64,000 nt of DNA from assembly GCF_009932355.1 (NCBI RefSeq), contig NZ_LEKU01000006.1, forward strand, positions 1 to 64,000, in the 5' to 3' direction. The DNA is from Riemerella anatipestifer_E. Its GTDB lineage: Bacteria; Bacteroidota; Bacteroidia; Flavobacteriales; Weeksellaceae. Both the position numbers and the translations under genes were made by a program. The notes below the pieces were generated by a model, which saw nothing but the letters and a program-made list of their open reading frames with translations, had not been told where the DNA came from and ran no database searches. Shown here one piece after another: positions 43,577 to 52,847 of the stretch (positions are counted from its first letter, which is position 1; every line of letters begins with the position of its first letter).

Positions 43577-44099
43577 ATGGATTTAAAAATAACATTAAAA
43601 AGTCAACTCTATGCATTAAGAGAGCTTATTATAATAAGTATTGTTTATTTTGGACTTCTGTACTTGTTGTATTCAAATACAGAATTTGATTTGTTCAAAA
43701 TATTGTTCCTATCAACGTTTGCTTTTTATTCTATTGTTTTTCTTTTGCCTGTAATTGTATTGCATATTAATTATCTAAACAACACCTATAAGCAATCTTA
43801 GAATTGAACAAAATAAACTAACCATCAATAACACTATTTATACAGAAAACGAGATTGATAAGATTAAGATTTATGCTACATCGCAACATTTTAGCGATTC
43901 CGTTGGAGTATCTGCCTTGCCATATAATGATTATTACTACTATATTAGGGTGGATTTAAAAAATGGAGAAAAAATAAATCTGTCTTCCTTAATAGATTAT
44001 AAAATAGATAAAATAATTACAGAAAACTTTAAAAATATTAAAATAGACAAAAACCCTTCTTCTTTTATTTCTCTACTAATAATTAAATCATACAGGTAA
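43577..44099 (+). pseudogene. Frameshifted paralogue of family A membrane protein
   Basis: The first part (43577-43801) encodes two membrane segments ending NNTYKQS and a stop. In the frame shifted by one base, reading continues as RIEQNKLTINNTIYTENEID and on to the stop at 44099. Joined, the two parts match the layout and length of the intact protein at 41586-42056. A one-base insertion near 43780-43800, or a sequencing error there, splits it. Confidence 0.8.
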
Positions 44100-44148
44100 A
44101 TAATTATACAGGTCAACTGGATAAACTATAAATCTAACTTTTTATACT

Positions 44149-44156
44149 TAAATTTG
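44149..44156 (+). promoter_or_regulatory. -7 box for the aldehyde dehydrogenase gene
   Basis: TAAATTTG matches TAnnTTTG, 50 nt upstream of the ATG at 44207. Confidence 0.45.
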
Positions 44157-44206
44157 TGGCTTTCTCCCCTTAAATAGGGAGGCTTCAATTAAAAAAATAA
44201 ACAAGA

Positions 44207-45490
44207 ATGATTGATAAAATTGACCTTGCAAACACTGTATTTAACCAATGGAAAAACCGCTCTTTACAAGAGCGACAACTATTATTCAAAAACTTAGCAG
44301 ATATATTAGAAGAGCAAAAAAACACTTATGCTAATATCATTACCACAGAAATGAATAAACCCATTTCTCAAGCCTTATCGGAGGTAGAAAAATCAGCAAT
44401 GATGACGCGTTTCTACGCCAATATAGACGCTGATGTACTAGCTCCAGAACATATCCAAACAGACTTTAATATTAGCCAAGTTTACCATACACCTCTAGGG
44501 GTAATTTTAGGAGTAATGCCTTGGAATTTCCCTTTTTGGCAGGTACTTCGTTTTACAGTACCTACTATTTTAGCAGGAAATACCGTTATCGTAAAACACG
44601 CTTCCATTTGTACTAAAAGTGGAGATGCCATAGAAGAGGCTTTTCTAAAAGCAGGTTTTCCTGAAGGTGTATTCCAACATTTAAAAGTAGAGCATCAAGA
44701 CATCGAAACCATACTAAAACACCCTGCTGTACAAGGTGTAAGCCTTACAGGAAGTGATTTGGCTGGAAGTAGTGTGGCTTCCATAGCTGGAAGAGAAATC
44801 AAAAAATCAGTTTTAGAACTTGGAGGCAGCGATGCGTTTATTGTTCTAGAAGATGCTGATTTAGAACAAGCAGCAGAAGTAGGTGTTTTAGCAAGATTAC
44901 AAAACTGTGGACAAACTTGTGTCGCTGCCAAAAGGTTTATCATTCACCATAATGTAGCCAATGCTTTCCTAGAATTATTTACGAAAGCCTATCAAAAGTA
45001 TCAACCTGCAGACCCTCTAAATCCCAACACCATATTATCAGGTATGGCAAGAAAAGACCTCGCTGATGAACTAGAACAACAATATCAAAAAGCCATTGCT
45101 AACGGTGCAGAAATTATCATTCCCTTAGAACGATTGTCTGATAAAGAATTTAAACCAGGGCTTATCTTAGTAAAAAAAGGAAATCCTATTCTAGCCGAAG
45201 AATTATTTGGACCTCTCGGTATGGTAATGATAGCTCAAACCGATGATGAAGCTCTAGACTTAGCCAATGATATTCCATTTGGATTAGGAAACTCCGTATG
45301 GACTAAAGACCAAAACAAAGCTCTTGATTTTGCTCTAAAGCTAAATTCTGGCACTGTGACTATCAACTCTATGACCAAATCCGACCCAAGACTTCCGTTC
45401 GGTGGAGCTAAAAAATCAGGTTACGGAACAGAATTATCTGCCTTAGCCCTTAAAGAGTTTACTTATCCTAAAACCATCGTAGGAAATTAA
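44207..45490 (+). CDS. NAD(P)-dependent aldehyde dehydrogenase (succinate-semialdehyde type)
   Basis: This 427-residue enzyme has the fold motif MPWNFPFWQVLR, general base Glu204 in LELGGSD, and catalytic Cys238 in CGQTCVAAKR. It is closest in style to succinate-semialdehyde dehydrogenases of the short YneI/Sad group, slightly shorter than the usual 450-480. It stands alone, with a terminator after it. Confidence 0.88.
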   Translation: MIDKIDLANTVFNQWKNRSLQERQLLFKNLADILEEQKNTYANIITTEMNKPISQALSEVEKSAMMTRFYANIDADVLAPEHIQTDFNISQVYHTPLGVILGVMPWNFPFWQVLRFTVPTILAGNTVIVKHASICTKSGDAIEEAFLKAGFPEGVFQHLKVEHQDIETILKHPAVQGVSLTGSDLAGSSVASIAGREIKKSVLELGGSDAFIVLEDADLEQAAEVGVLARLQNCGQTCVAAKRFIIHHNVANAFLELFTKAYQKYQPADPLNPNTILSGMARKDLADELEQQYQKAIANGAEIIIPLERLSDKEFKPGLILVKKGNPILAEELFGPLGMVMIAQTDDEALDLANDIPFGLGNSVWTKDQNKALDFALKLNSGTVTINSMTKSDPRLPFGGAKKSGYGTELSALALKEFTYPKTIVGN

Positions 45491-45518
45491 AATCAAATTT
45501 CATCATCTACTAAATAAA

Positions 45519-45556
45519 AAACCATCAGATTCTATGTCTGATGGTTTCTTTTTTAT
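45519..45556. terminator. Terminator between converging genes
   Basis: An 11-bp perfect stem (45519-45529 with 45537-45547), A-rich before and T-rich after, serves the aldehyde dehydrogenase gene and possibly pyk. Confidence 0.85.
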
Positions 45557-45574
45557 CTTTAAAAGTATAATTTT

Positions 45575-47020
45575 CTATATTGTAGAAAGCCTTAGTGTAT
45601 TGGTTTTTCCACCGTTGTGTACAGGCATTGCATTAAGATTAACTACAAAATCTCCTTTTTCTACAAAGCCGTAGTTGCAAGTAAGCATATTAACTTGTAT
45701 CACGGTTTCGTCCGTAGTTTTCTCCATATCATAGTAGAATGCTCTAACGCCCCAAAGCAGGTTAAGCATCGTAAGCACCCTCCTATTGGCACTATAAACG
45801 ATAATATGCGAGTTTGGTCTATGTGCAGAAATTTGGAACGCTGTATAACCAGAATGGGTAAGCGTAATAATAGCCTCTGCCCCTGAACTCTTAGCTATAT
45901 TAACTGCTGATAAACAAATCTTATCTGTGATAAATCTTTCATCTAAACAACTTATCTGATTATCTAAAATACTATTTCTGTCGTAGTAGTAGTTAGTCGT
46001 TTCTATACTCTTTATTATTTTAGACATATTCTTCACTACATCCACTGGATAACGCCCTACGGAAGTTTCTCCAGACAACATCACCGCATCAGCACCGTCT
46101 AACACCGAGTTTGCAACATCATTTACCTCCGCTCTAGTAGGCGTAAGACTCGTAATCATAGTCTCCATCATTTGAGTAGCAATAATTACAGGCTTAGCGT
46201 AGGCTCTGGCTTTTTTAACTAGAGTCTTTTGAATTACAGGAACTTCCTCCATAGGCACCTCTACTCCTAAATCTCCACGAGCCACCATAATCCCATCACA
46301 CTCCATGAGAATTTCATCTATATTTTTTACCCCTTCAGGCTTCTCTATTTTAGCAATAATAGGTGTCTTAAAGTTATTTGTTGGGTGATTCTTAATAAGC
46401 TCCTTTAAATCTTTTATGTCCTGTGCATGACGAACAAACGACAATGCAATCCAATCTAGTTCTAAGTCTAAAATAAAATTAGCATCTTTAATATCCTTCT
46501 CTGTAAGGGCTGGAAGCGATACATTGGTATTAGGAAGGTTAACTCCTTTTTTAGAACTTAATGGTCCTCCTTGAATCGTTTTAGCACGAACGGTGTCTTT
46601 TAAGTTAGTCTCGATAACCTCTAACACCAGTTTACCATCATCTATTAAAATTCTTTCCCCTACTTTTACATCTTGTGGAAACTGCTGGTAGGTCATATAT
46701 ACCCTAGTTGAATCTCCTTCTACATTTTCGTTAGTAAAAGTAAGAATATCCCCAGGATTAAGATATGAGCCTTCTTTTACAACTCCTACTCTTAGTTTAG
46801 GACCTTGTAAATCTCCTAATATCGAAACCGAATAACCATATTCTTGATTAATCTCTCTTATCAGCTCCACATTTCTTCTCACCAAATCATAATCTGCGTG
46901 AGAAAAATTTATTCTAAAAACATCTACACCTGCCTTAACTAGCTCTAACATCGTTTCTTTAGAAGATGATGCAGGTCCTAATGTTGCTATTATTTTTGTT
47001 TTCTTTAATTTCTTATTCAT
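45575..47020 (-). CDS. pyk: Pyruvate kinase
   Basis: This 481-residue glycolytic enzyme converts phosphoenolpyruvate and ADP to pyruvate and ATP. Visible signatures are TKIIATLGPASSSKETMLELVKAGVDVFRINFSH, the active site IIAKIEKPEGVKNIDEIL, the MVARGDLGVEVP loop and MLSGETSVGRYPVDVV. It is the last gene of the run acpP-fabF-rnc-IPExxxVDY-pyk, overlapping the gene before it by 8 nt. Confidence 0.97.
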   Translation of the reverse strand: MNKKLKKTKIIATLGPASSSKETMLELVKAGVDVFRINFSHADYDLVRRNVELIREINQEYGYSVSILGDLQGPKLRVGVVKEGSYLNPGDILTFTNENVEGDSTRVYMTYQQFPQDVKVGERILIDDGKLVLEVIETNLKDTVRAKTIQGGPLSSKKGVNLPNTNVSLPALTEKDIKDANFILDLELDWIALSFVRHAQDIKDLKELIKNHPTNNFKTPIIAKIEKPEGVKNIDEILMECDGIMVARGDLGVEVPMEEVPVIQKTLVKKARAYAKPVIIATQMMETMITSLTPTRAEVNDVANSVLDGADAVMLSGETSVGRYPVDVVKNMSKIIKSIETTNYYYDRNSILDNQISCLDERFITDKICLSAVNIAKSSGAEAIITLTHSGYTAFQISAHRPNSHIIVYSANRRVLTMLNLLWGVRAFYYDMEKTTDETVIQVNMLTCNYGFVEKGDFVVNLNAMPVHNGGKTNTLRLSTI

Positions 47021-47483
47021 AGTACTGAATGGTTTGATAGAGTTCTTGCTCTGGACTTAATAACATTTCCTGTATAGGAAACACCAAGTTATCAGGCAAC
47101 AAAATTACAGAAAAATCGGATAAAAACTCCTTTGTTAACAGAATATAATCTACATCTCTATATTCTGGCAACAAATAAGTCTCTTCCACTAGATTTGAAA
47201 ACAAATCATAATGAGTTCCGTCCTCTAATTTGGTATCATAAAATTTATTCGCTATAAAGCTGTATGTACATTTAGTAACTTCATCATAAGTTTGATACTG
47301 TACAAACAGATACAAGCGTCCTCCTTTTTTTAAAATAAAATCTTTTTCTCTGCTAAAATTAAAGCTATTCAGGAGGTTGATATTGAAAAACAACTCACAA
47401 TCTTGTATTTTCCGAGAAAGTCTTAATAATCCTATCGAGATTTCCTCTTCTTCTATATCAAGAAATATTTTATTGTCTTTCAA
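47013..47483 (-). CDS. IPExxxVDY family protein
   Basis: This 156-residue protein carries LLPEYRDVDYILL, a match to the IPExxxVDY motif that names this Bacteroidota family. The function is unknown. It overlaps rnc by 14 nt and pyk by 8 nt, so translation is coupled on both sides. Confidence 0.85.
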   Translation of the reverse strand: MKDNKIFLDIEEEEISIGLLRLSRKIQDCELFFNINLLNSFNFSREKDFILKKGGRLYLFVQYQTYDEVTKCTYSFIANKFYDTKLEDGTHYDLFSNLVEETYLLPEYRDVDYILLTKEFLSDFSVILLPDNLVFPIQEMLLSPEQELYQTIQYYE

Positions 47484-48213
47484 TTATTTTTTCTTTTTTG
47501 TTTAATGTATAAAATGCTCTTTGTGCGGCTTTTTCTTCCGATTTTTTCTTAGAAGTTTCCGTAGCACTAGCCACTTTATCACCACCTACGAAGATGTAGG
47601 TTTTAAACATCTTTGCTTTACTCGGTAAAAGCTCCTCTTCGGTTTTGTAGTCTATTTTAATTTTATTCTTTTGACTCCACTCTAACAACAGACTCTTATA
47701 ACTTATAATTTTGTTTTCGAGTTTTAGCATTTCTGAGTGGGTAAGAATCTTAGACAGCACTACTTTTTGACATTTGTCGTAGCCAAAATCCATATAAATA
47801 GCTCCAACCAAAGCTTCTAATAGGTTACCTGACAAGTCCGCTCCAAACTTAGAACCATTTTTCAAAACTAGAGAAGTCAGATTCAGTTTTTCCCCTATCT
47901 GATTAAGGTTCTTTCTATTAACAATTTTAGATTTCATTTGGGTTAAAAACCCCTCGCTCTCCTGTGGATACTGCCTGTAAAGATAATAGGAAACTATACT
48001 CCCTAGAACAGCATCTCCTAAGAACTCTAGCCTATCATAATTGAGCTGACTGGAAGTACTTTTGAGAGAAAAAGCCTCCTGATACCAAGAGACTTCTTTA
48101 GGCTGTATACCCAATATTTTTTCTAATCCTTTTACTATAAAAGCCTCTCTTTGTGTATATCTTGGCTTCTTTCGTCTAGATAAAATTCTATTGAAATAGC
48201 GTCCGATTTTCAT
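47470..48213 (-). CDS. rnc: Ribonuclease III
   Basis: This 247-residue double-strand RNA endonuclease matures rRNA and other transcripts. It has the signature NYDRLEFLGDAVLGSIVS near residue 60, the second acidic site NLLEALVGAIYMDFG, and a C-terminal dsRNA-binding domain (SYKSLLLEWSQKNKI, then ATETSKKKSEEKAAQRAF). It starts 3 nt after fabF. Confidence 0.96.
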   Translation of the reverse strand: MKIGRYFNRILSRRKKPRYTQREAFIVKGLEKILGIQPKEVSWYQEAFSLKSTSSQLNYDRLEFLGDAVLGSIVSYYLYRQYPQESEGFLTQMKSKIVNRKNLNQIGEKLNLTSLVLKNGSKFGADLSGNLLEALVGAIYMDFGYDKCQKVVLSKILTHSEMLKLENKIISYKSLLLEWSQKNKIKIDYKTEEELLPSKAKMFKTYIFVGGDKVASATETSKKKSEEKAAQRAFYTLNKKEKIIERQ

Positions 48214-48216
48214 TCT

Positions 48217-49461
48217 TTAGACTTTCTTGAATAGCACACACGCATTGTGTCCACCGAAGCCAAAAGTGTTGCTCATTGCAACATTAACCTTTTTTTCTAC
48301 CGCTTTATTGAAAGTAAAGTCAAGACGACTATCTATTTTTTCATCGTCTGTAAAATGGTTAATTGTAGGTGGAACAACATCATGAATAATAGTTCCTATG
48401 GCAGCAATAGCCTCTACAACACCTGCCGCTCCCAGCAAATGTCCTGTCATAGACTTTGTAGAATTGATTTGTATATCAAAAGCGTGGTCACCAAGTAATC
48501 TAGAAATTGCGTTAGATTCTGCAATATCTCCTAATGGCGTAGATGTCCCATGCATATTGATGTGATCTACCTCATCAGCAGTAATTCCTGCATCTTCTAA
48601 ACAGTTCTTCATTACCAAATAAGCTCCCAAACCTTCTGGGTGTGGTGCTGTCATATGATGTGCATCTGCACTCATACCTCCACCTTTAAGCTCTGCATAA
48701 ATAGTTGCCCCTCTTCTCCTTGCGTGCTCATATTCTTCCAAAATAATACACCCTGCTCCTTCACCTAGAACGAAACCATCTCTATCTTTATCAAAAGGTC
48801 TAGAGGCTGTTTTAGGGTCATCATTTCTTGTAGAAAGAGCCATCATAGCGTTAAATCCACCCACGCCACTTGCCGTTACTGCAGCTTCAGAGCCTCCACA
48901 AACAATAACATCTGCCTTTCCAAGTTGGATTAACATTTTAGAGTCTATGATTGCATTTGCCGAAGACGCACAAGCCGATACGGTAGTGTAGTTGGGTCCG
49001 TGGAAACCATATTCGATAGAAATATGCCCTGGTGTAATATCCGCAATCATTTTAGGAATAAAAAACGGATTAAATCTAGGAATATCAGATTTAGCCCAGT
49101 CTAAAACCTCTTTTTCAAAAGTTTCTAGTCCACCAATACCTGATCCCCATACAACCCCTACTCTGTTTTTATCAACCTCTGTACTAGTTATACCAGAGTG
49201 TTCTATAGCTTCTCTAGCAGCTACAATTCCCAACTGAGTATTTCTATCCATTTTCTTTGACTCTTTTCTATCAAAAAAGTCTAATGGATTGAAGTTTTTA
49301 ACCTCGCAAGCAAATTTAGTTTTAAAATTAGTGGCATCGAAAAGAGTAATTGGAGCAGCACCGCTCTCACCTTTTACAAGGTTTTCCCAATATTCTTTAG
49401 CATTATTTCCAATAGGCGTAATAGCACCAAACCCGGTAACAACTACTCTTTTCAATTCCAT
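48217..49461 (-). CDS. fabF: Beta-ketoacyl-ACP synthase II
   Basis: This 414-residue condensing enzyme elongates fatty acids. The catalytic triad is Cys164 in VSACASSANA, His in HGTSTPLGD and His in KSMTGHLLGAAG. The N-terminus RVVVTGFGAITPIGN is typical of FabF. It lies 27 nt downstream of acpP, whose product is its partner. Confidence 0.97.
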   Translation of the reverse strand: MELKRVVVTGFGAITPIGNNAKEYWENLVKGESGAAPITLFDATNFKTKFACEVKNFNPLDFFDRKESKKMDRNTQLGIVAAREAIEHSGITSTEVDKNRVGVVWGSGIGGLETFEKEVLDWAKSDIPRFNPFFIPKMIADITPGHISIEYGFHGPNYTTVSACASSANAIIDSKMLIQLGKADVIVCGGSEAAVTASGVGGFNAMMALSTRNDDPKTASRPFDKDRDGFVLGEGAGCIILEEYEHARRRGATIYAELKGGGMSADAHHMTAPHPEGLGAYLVMKNCLEDAGITADEVDHINMHGTSTPLGDIAESNAISRLLGDHAFDIQINSTKSMTGHLLGAAGVVEAIAAIGTIIHDVVPPTINHFTDDEKIDSRLDFTFNKAVEKKVNVAMSNTFGFGGHNACVLFKKV

Positions 49462-49488
49462 AAATTTAATTTTTGATAAAAATACTAA

Positions 49489-49728
49489 TTATTTATTTAC
49501 CACTTCTTCTACATAAGCAATAGCGTGCCCTACTGTAGTGATTTTCTCCGCTTGATCATCAGGGATTTGGATGTTGAATTCTTTTTCAAATTCCATAATA
49601 AGCTCCACAGTATCTAGCGAATCTGCTCCTAAATCGTTAGTGAAACTAGCTTCTGGAGTTACTTCTGTTTCCTCCACATCTAACTTATCTGCGATAATCG
49701 CTTTTACTCTTGATGCAATGTCTGACAT
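49489..49728 (-). CDS. acpP: Acyl carrier protein
   Basis: This 79-residue acidic carrier of fatty-acyl chains has the phosphopantetheine site Ser37 in LGADSLDTVELIM. It leads the acpP-fabF-rnc-pyk run. A -7 box lies just upstream. Confidence 0.97.
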   Translation of the reverse strand: MSDIASRVKAIIADKLDVEETEVTPEASFTNDLGADSLDTVELIMEFEKEFNIQIPDDQAEKITTVGHAIAYVEEVVNK

Positions 49729-49760
49729 AATATTACGTTTTTAAAAATTATTATTCGGTG

Positions 49761-49768
49761 CAAATATA
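49761..49768 (-). promoter_or_regulatory. -7 box for acpP operon
   Basis: Minus-strand TATATTTG, a perfect -7 box, lies 33 nt upstream of acpP. A TTTG at 49782-49785 is too close for a standard -33 box. Confidence 0.5.
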
Positions 49769-49843
49769 TGAAATTTCATATCAAATTATATTCTTTTTGA
49801 AAAAATTTAAGGTAGTTTAGGTAGAGTAGGTGGGTGGATAGAA

Positions 49844-49875
49844 AGCCTCTATACCCTTGATGGAGAATATAGAGG
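49844..49875 (-). terminator. Hairpin after the beta-barrel gene
   Basis: agcctctata pairs with tatagaggct around a 14-nt loop. The T-run after it on the minus strand is short, so it is a weak terminator at best. Confidence 0.5.
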
Positions 49876-49882
49876 CTGTGAT

Positions 49883-50398
49883 TTAGAAACTGTAGCCCAA
49901 CCTTAGATGGAGGTCTATCTCGCCATAGTTACGATTATTAAACTCGTGTCGGAAGCCTAGCCCTGCTCCTACCTCATAATGCAAGTTGTTGCCCAAATTA
50001 CGTCTAATCCCCCATTTGGGAACAATGGAAATACTGCTGTAATCGGTATAATTTGAACTAAAAGACTTTTCGGGTCTGTAAGATATGCCTACGGTTAAGA
50101 AATTGGCTGCATTAGACGATGTATCTCGCCCTTTCTCTGCTCTTTTTTTAATATTGTAGTAGTATCTCGGTTCTACAGATGCATCTAGAAACCAAGCCGT
50201 GCCTGTGCCTACATACCATTTGGGCATTGTTCCTAATTCGGTGCGTAGTGCAAGTTGGTCTGCCAGACCTACTTCGGTATTCACCCACGCTCCCACAAAT
50301 CCTATCTGCACATTGTAGGCGGTGGATTCTACTTTCCCTCCTTCTTGCCCAAAGCAAAGAGTGGAGGCTAATCCTATTAAAAGTGTTAATTTTTTCAT
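49883..50398 (-). CDS. Outer-membrane beta-barrel protein
   Basis: This 171-residue protein has a signal peptide (MKKLTLLIGLASTLCFGQ) and alternating aromatic strands throughout, ending EIDLHLRLGYSF with a terminal Phe typical of outer-membrane barrels. The size suggests an eight-stranded barrel. The specific family is not recognised. Confidence 0.8.
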   Translation of the reverse strand: MKKLTLLIGLASTLCFGQEGGKVESTAYNVQIGFVGAWVNTEVGLADQLALRTELGTMPKWYVGTGTAWFLDASVEPRYYYNIKKRAEKGRDTSSNAANFLTVGISYRPEKSFSSNYTDYSSISIVPKWGIRRNLGNNLHYEVGAGLGFRHEFNNRNYGEIDLHLRLGYSF

Positions 50399-50577
50399 TG
50401 TTTACTATTTTCTCGTGTTATCTATTTTAAAACCCTACCCTCCTATTTTCTTTAACTATGATATTTTGTCCTTTACAAATGATTGTCCTTATCTTAGAAA
50501 GAGTCTTCGCTTACCCTATTTAGGTTTTCAGCTTTCCCTTTCTAGCATAGGCTCTTCGGATAGAGGGCACTGGTTTT
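50399..50577. other. Intergenic region upstream of the beta-barrel gene
   Basis: There is no convincing gene in this stretch. It runs directly into the repeat array at 50578. A frame open on the plus strand across this region overlaps the barrel gene and has no domain; it is unlikely to be translated. Confidence 0.5.
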
Positions 50578-50766
50578 ATTTTACACCTTTTAGGGTCTAA
50601 TTTACACCCTATAGGGTCTGTTTTAGAGGTTGCAGGGTCTAAAATAGAGCCTACGGGGTTCAGTTAAGACCTTACAGAGGTAAATCTAGTGGTGGTAAGG
50701 TCTAAATTAAAGCCTCCCAACTCTATTTTTAGCCTTGTAAGGTCTTCGTTTGCCCCTTTAGCCTTC
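50578..50766. repeat. Nine degenerate tandem repeats of 21 nt
   Basis: The stretch divides into nine consecutive 21-nt units without a single indel, starting at 50578, 50599, 50620, 50641, 50662, 50683, 50704, 50725 and 50746. The commonest unit form is an AT-rich half followed by cc, a few variable bases and agggtct or aaggtct. Read in phase on the plus strand it gives heptapeptides of the form xLxPxGS with one stop codon. The exact 21-nt phase despite heavy base divergence suggests selection on spacing or descent from a coding repeat. Confidence 0.85.
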
Positions 50767-50779
50767 ATTATACTATTAT

Positions 50780-51283
50780 CTAGGCTTTATTTTCTTCGTC
50801 TTTGGTATTGGTAGTACCGCTAGTGGCGGCTGCTCTGGTCTGATAATGGGTGCTAAGATCTTTGTAAATACTGGTAGTCCCTGCTTGGTTTTGGGTGGCT
50901 AAGAATTTTACATAACGGTAGTAAGATACTGCAGCGGTGTAGTTGTCGTAATCCAAAAGTGTTTTGGTGTCTGTCATCATTTCTATCACTCGGTCTAGTT
51001 TCTTCAGAGGAGCTTCTAGCTGGGTTCTTGCGAGATAGTCTTTATCAAATTCTGCCTTGTCTATGGTAGGCGGCACTGTGCTAGGGTCTTGCTCCATATA
51101 GAGTTTGCATTTGTCTACCAGCACCTTGTTTTTGTCTGCTATACGCCCGTATTGTCTTCTTTCTTCTGGAGAGAGGTTGATTGCCTTGGATTGGATAACG
51201 CCGAGTATCGCTCCGATGGCATCATCTATCGTTTTGAGTTCTTGTGCCGAAAATTCTACTGAAATTAAATTGTCAATTGCCAT
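50780..51283 (-). CDS. Hypothetical helical protein
   Basis: This 167-residue protein has no signal peptide and is predicted mostly helical (SAQELKTIDDAIGAILGVIQ, LARTQLEAPLKKLDRVIEMMTDTKTLL), with a low-complexity charged C-terminus. Similar proteins occur in flavobacteria as I recall, without known function. It lies 14 nt from the 21-nt repeat array. Confidence 0.7.
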   Translation of the reverse strand: MAIDNLISVEFSAQELKTIDDAIGAILGVIQSKAINLSPEERRQYGRIADKNKVLVDKCKLYMEQDPSTVPPTIDKAEFDKDYLARTQLEAPLKKLDRVIEMMTDTKTLLDYDNYTAAVSYYRYVKFLATQNQAGTTSIYKDLSTHYQTRAAATSGTTNTKDEENKA

Positions 51284-51518
51284 TTCTTTTGTTTTTTTGG
51301 TGTTAAAAATATACGAATTACACTATTTCTCAAATATAAAAACAACAATAAGTCAAAATCATTGCATTTCTATCGTTGAGTGTGAGCCAAATTTACATAC
51401 TTGCATTTATATACGCAATACCTCGCCGTATTTTTTTTAATATTAAGCACTCCAAACCGCTTATACATTAAACTAAACGATAAAAAAAAGCGATAAATTG
51501 AACAAAAACTAAGACTTT
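51284..51518. other. AT-rich intergenic region
   Basis: I see no gene, hairpin or consensus promoter in this stretch, apart from the expected promoter region of the gene at 50780-51283. Confidence 0.5.
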
Positions 51519-52847
51519 TTAGCGTTTCATTAGATATTTTACAACCACACCACTATAAAGAACTCCTGAAAAAAAGACGGCTAATAGGTGGGCGTACCCT
51601 ACCCCTAAAATCCCAAAATAGGGTTGTAAGGCAAAGATGAGGAGGACGAGCAATACTACCGACAGCGTGGAAATGATAAGATGCAACCTCGTCTTTTCAA
51701 TCGCAAAGACCAAATTGCTAAACGGCGTCCTAAGCATCATACCTATCACCGCCGCTCCTAAGAAAATATTAAATAAGTGAGTTTGCCCTAAATATTGAGT
51801 TCCAAAAAGACTCATAATCTCATTGGCATAAGTCGTCCCCAGTCCCAAAATCAATACCGATAGTACCGAGAATAAGACTAAATATTGAGTAATGTACCTT
51901 TTGATAAATGCTTTATCTTGATGGTGTTTGCACAGTTTAGGGTAATCGTTATGAATGAACACTCGTGATAAGAAAATTAAATTTAACGGTATGAGCGAAG
52001 CCGTTTTGTATTCCGCCAAGACCCCCTCATTAAACAACACCCCAATCATAAATATATCCGTAAGCAAAAACAACTCTTGCATAAGGCTCGCAGCGGCGGT
52101 AGAAAGGTTAAATCGCCAAAGTGATTTTACCGAGAGTGGTTTCAGTTCTACTTTTCTGAACTTCCTAAACCCCAAAAAGAAGATAAAGTAAGGCGACAAA
52201 CACAAGGCTAAGACATAACCCCTAAGCCCTAACAATGGGGTAAGCCCCAATGCCAACGCCAACAAGGCAACACTACTGACAATCTCCAAAAGAGCAAATT
52301 TTCTATTACGGAAAGAGGCTCTACAAGAGGCTTTATACACTTCCAAAAAGAATAATCCCACAAGCCTTACCAAGAACCACAACACCAAAAAAAAGACTTC
52401 TAATTGTTGCCCAAACATTACCAACGCAAGTATGAAGACCAACGCATTTATAACCAACTGCCCCAACAAACCGTAGTACAATGAATAAGCCTCTAGGTTT
52501 TTAAAATCGGTTGAGTGGTCCAGCTGACTGCCGTATTTTAGCAATCCTTGATAAGTCCCCAACCCCATAAAAGGAATAAAAAAAGAAATAAAATTTTGAG
52601 CCTTAAACACCATTCCCAAATCTTCTTTTAGTAATACTCTAGCGACATAAATATTAACGAGGAGCAAGGCTAATTTGGAAATCAGCATTGCCGAAGCCGT
52701 CCAAAAACCGTCGTTCTTGAAAAAAGATTTTAGAAAAAATATATTTGATTTTAAGACTTTTAATACTGACAAAATAGCTGTAATTTTGTTTCGGTAAAAA
52801 TAATAACTTACAGATGACTTTCCTAAATATAGCCTACCAAAAATCAA
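51519..52847 (-). CDS. Polysaccharide flippase-like (Wzx/MATE-type) membrane protein
   Basis: This 442-residue protein has about twelve to fourteen membrane segments and begins its conserved part with ASAMLISKLALLLVNIYVARVLLKEDLGMVFKAQNFISFF, the usual start of Wzx-type O-antigen or polysaccharide flippases. It probably moves lipid-linked glycans across the inner membrane. The first 30 residues are atypical, so a later start near residue 30-60 is possible; the annotated start overlaps the divergent gene. Confidence 0.82.
   Translation of the reverse strand: MIFGRLYLGKSSVSYYFYRNKITAILSVLKVLKSNIFFLKSFFKNDGFWTASAMLISKLALLLVNIYVARVLLKEDLGMVFKAQNFISFFIPFMGLGTYQGLLKYGSQLDHSTDFKNLEAYSLYYGLLGQLVINALVFILALVMFGQQLEVFFLVLWFLVRLVGLFFLEVYKASCRASFRNRKFALLEIVSSVALLALALGLTPLLGLRGYVLALCLSPYFIFFLGFRKFRKVELKPLSVKSLWRFNLSTAAASLMQELFLLTDIFMIGVLFNEGVLAEYKTASLIPLNLIFLSRVFIHNDYPKLCKHHQDKAFIKRYITQYLVLFSVLSVLILGLGTTYANEIMSLFGTQYLGQTHLFNIFLGAAVIGMMLRTPFSNLVFAIEKTRLHLIISTLSVVLLVLLIFALQPYFGILGVGYAHLLAVFFSGVLYSGVVVKYLMKR
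52781..52788 (+). promoter_or_regulatory. -7 box for the divergent membrane genes
   Basis: TAATTTTG matches TAnnTTTG, upstream of the genes at 52814-54170. Confidence 0.4.

Noticed and set aside
50148..50600. Plus- and minus-strand small frames around the beta-barrel gene
   Set aside because: They overlap the signal-peptide-bearing barrel gene or non-coding DNA and have no recognisable content.
50578..50766. CRISPR array
   Set aside because: The units are contiguous 21-nt degenerate copies with no spacers and no cas genes nearby.
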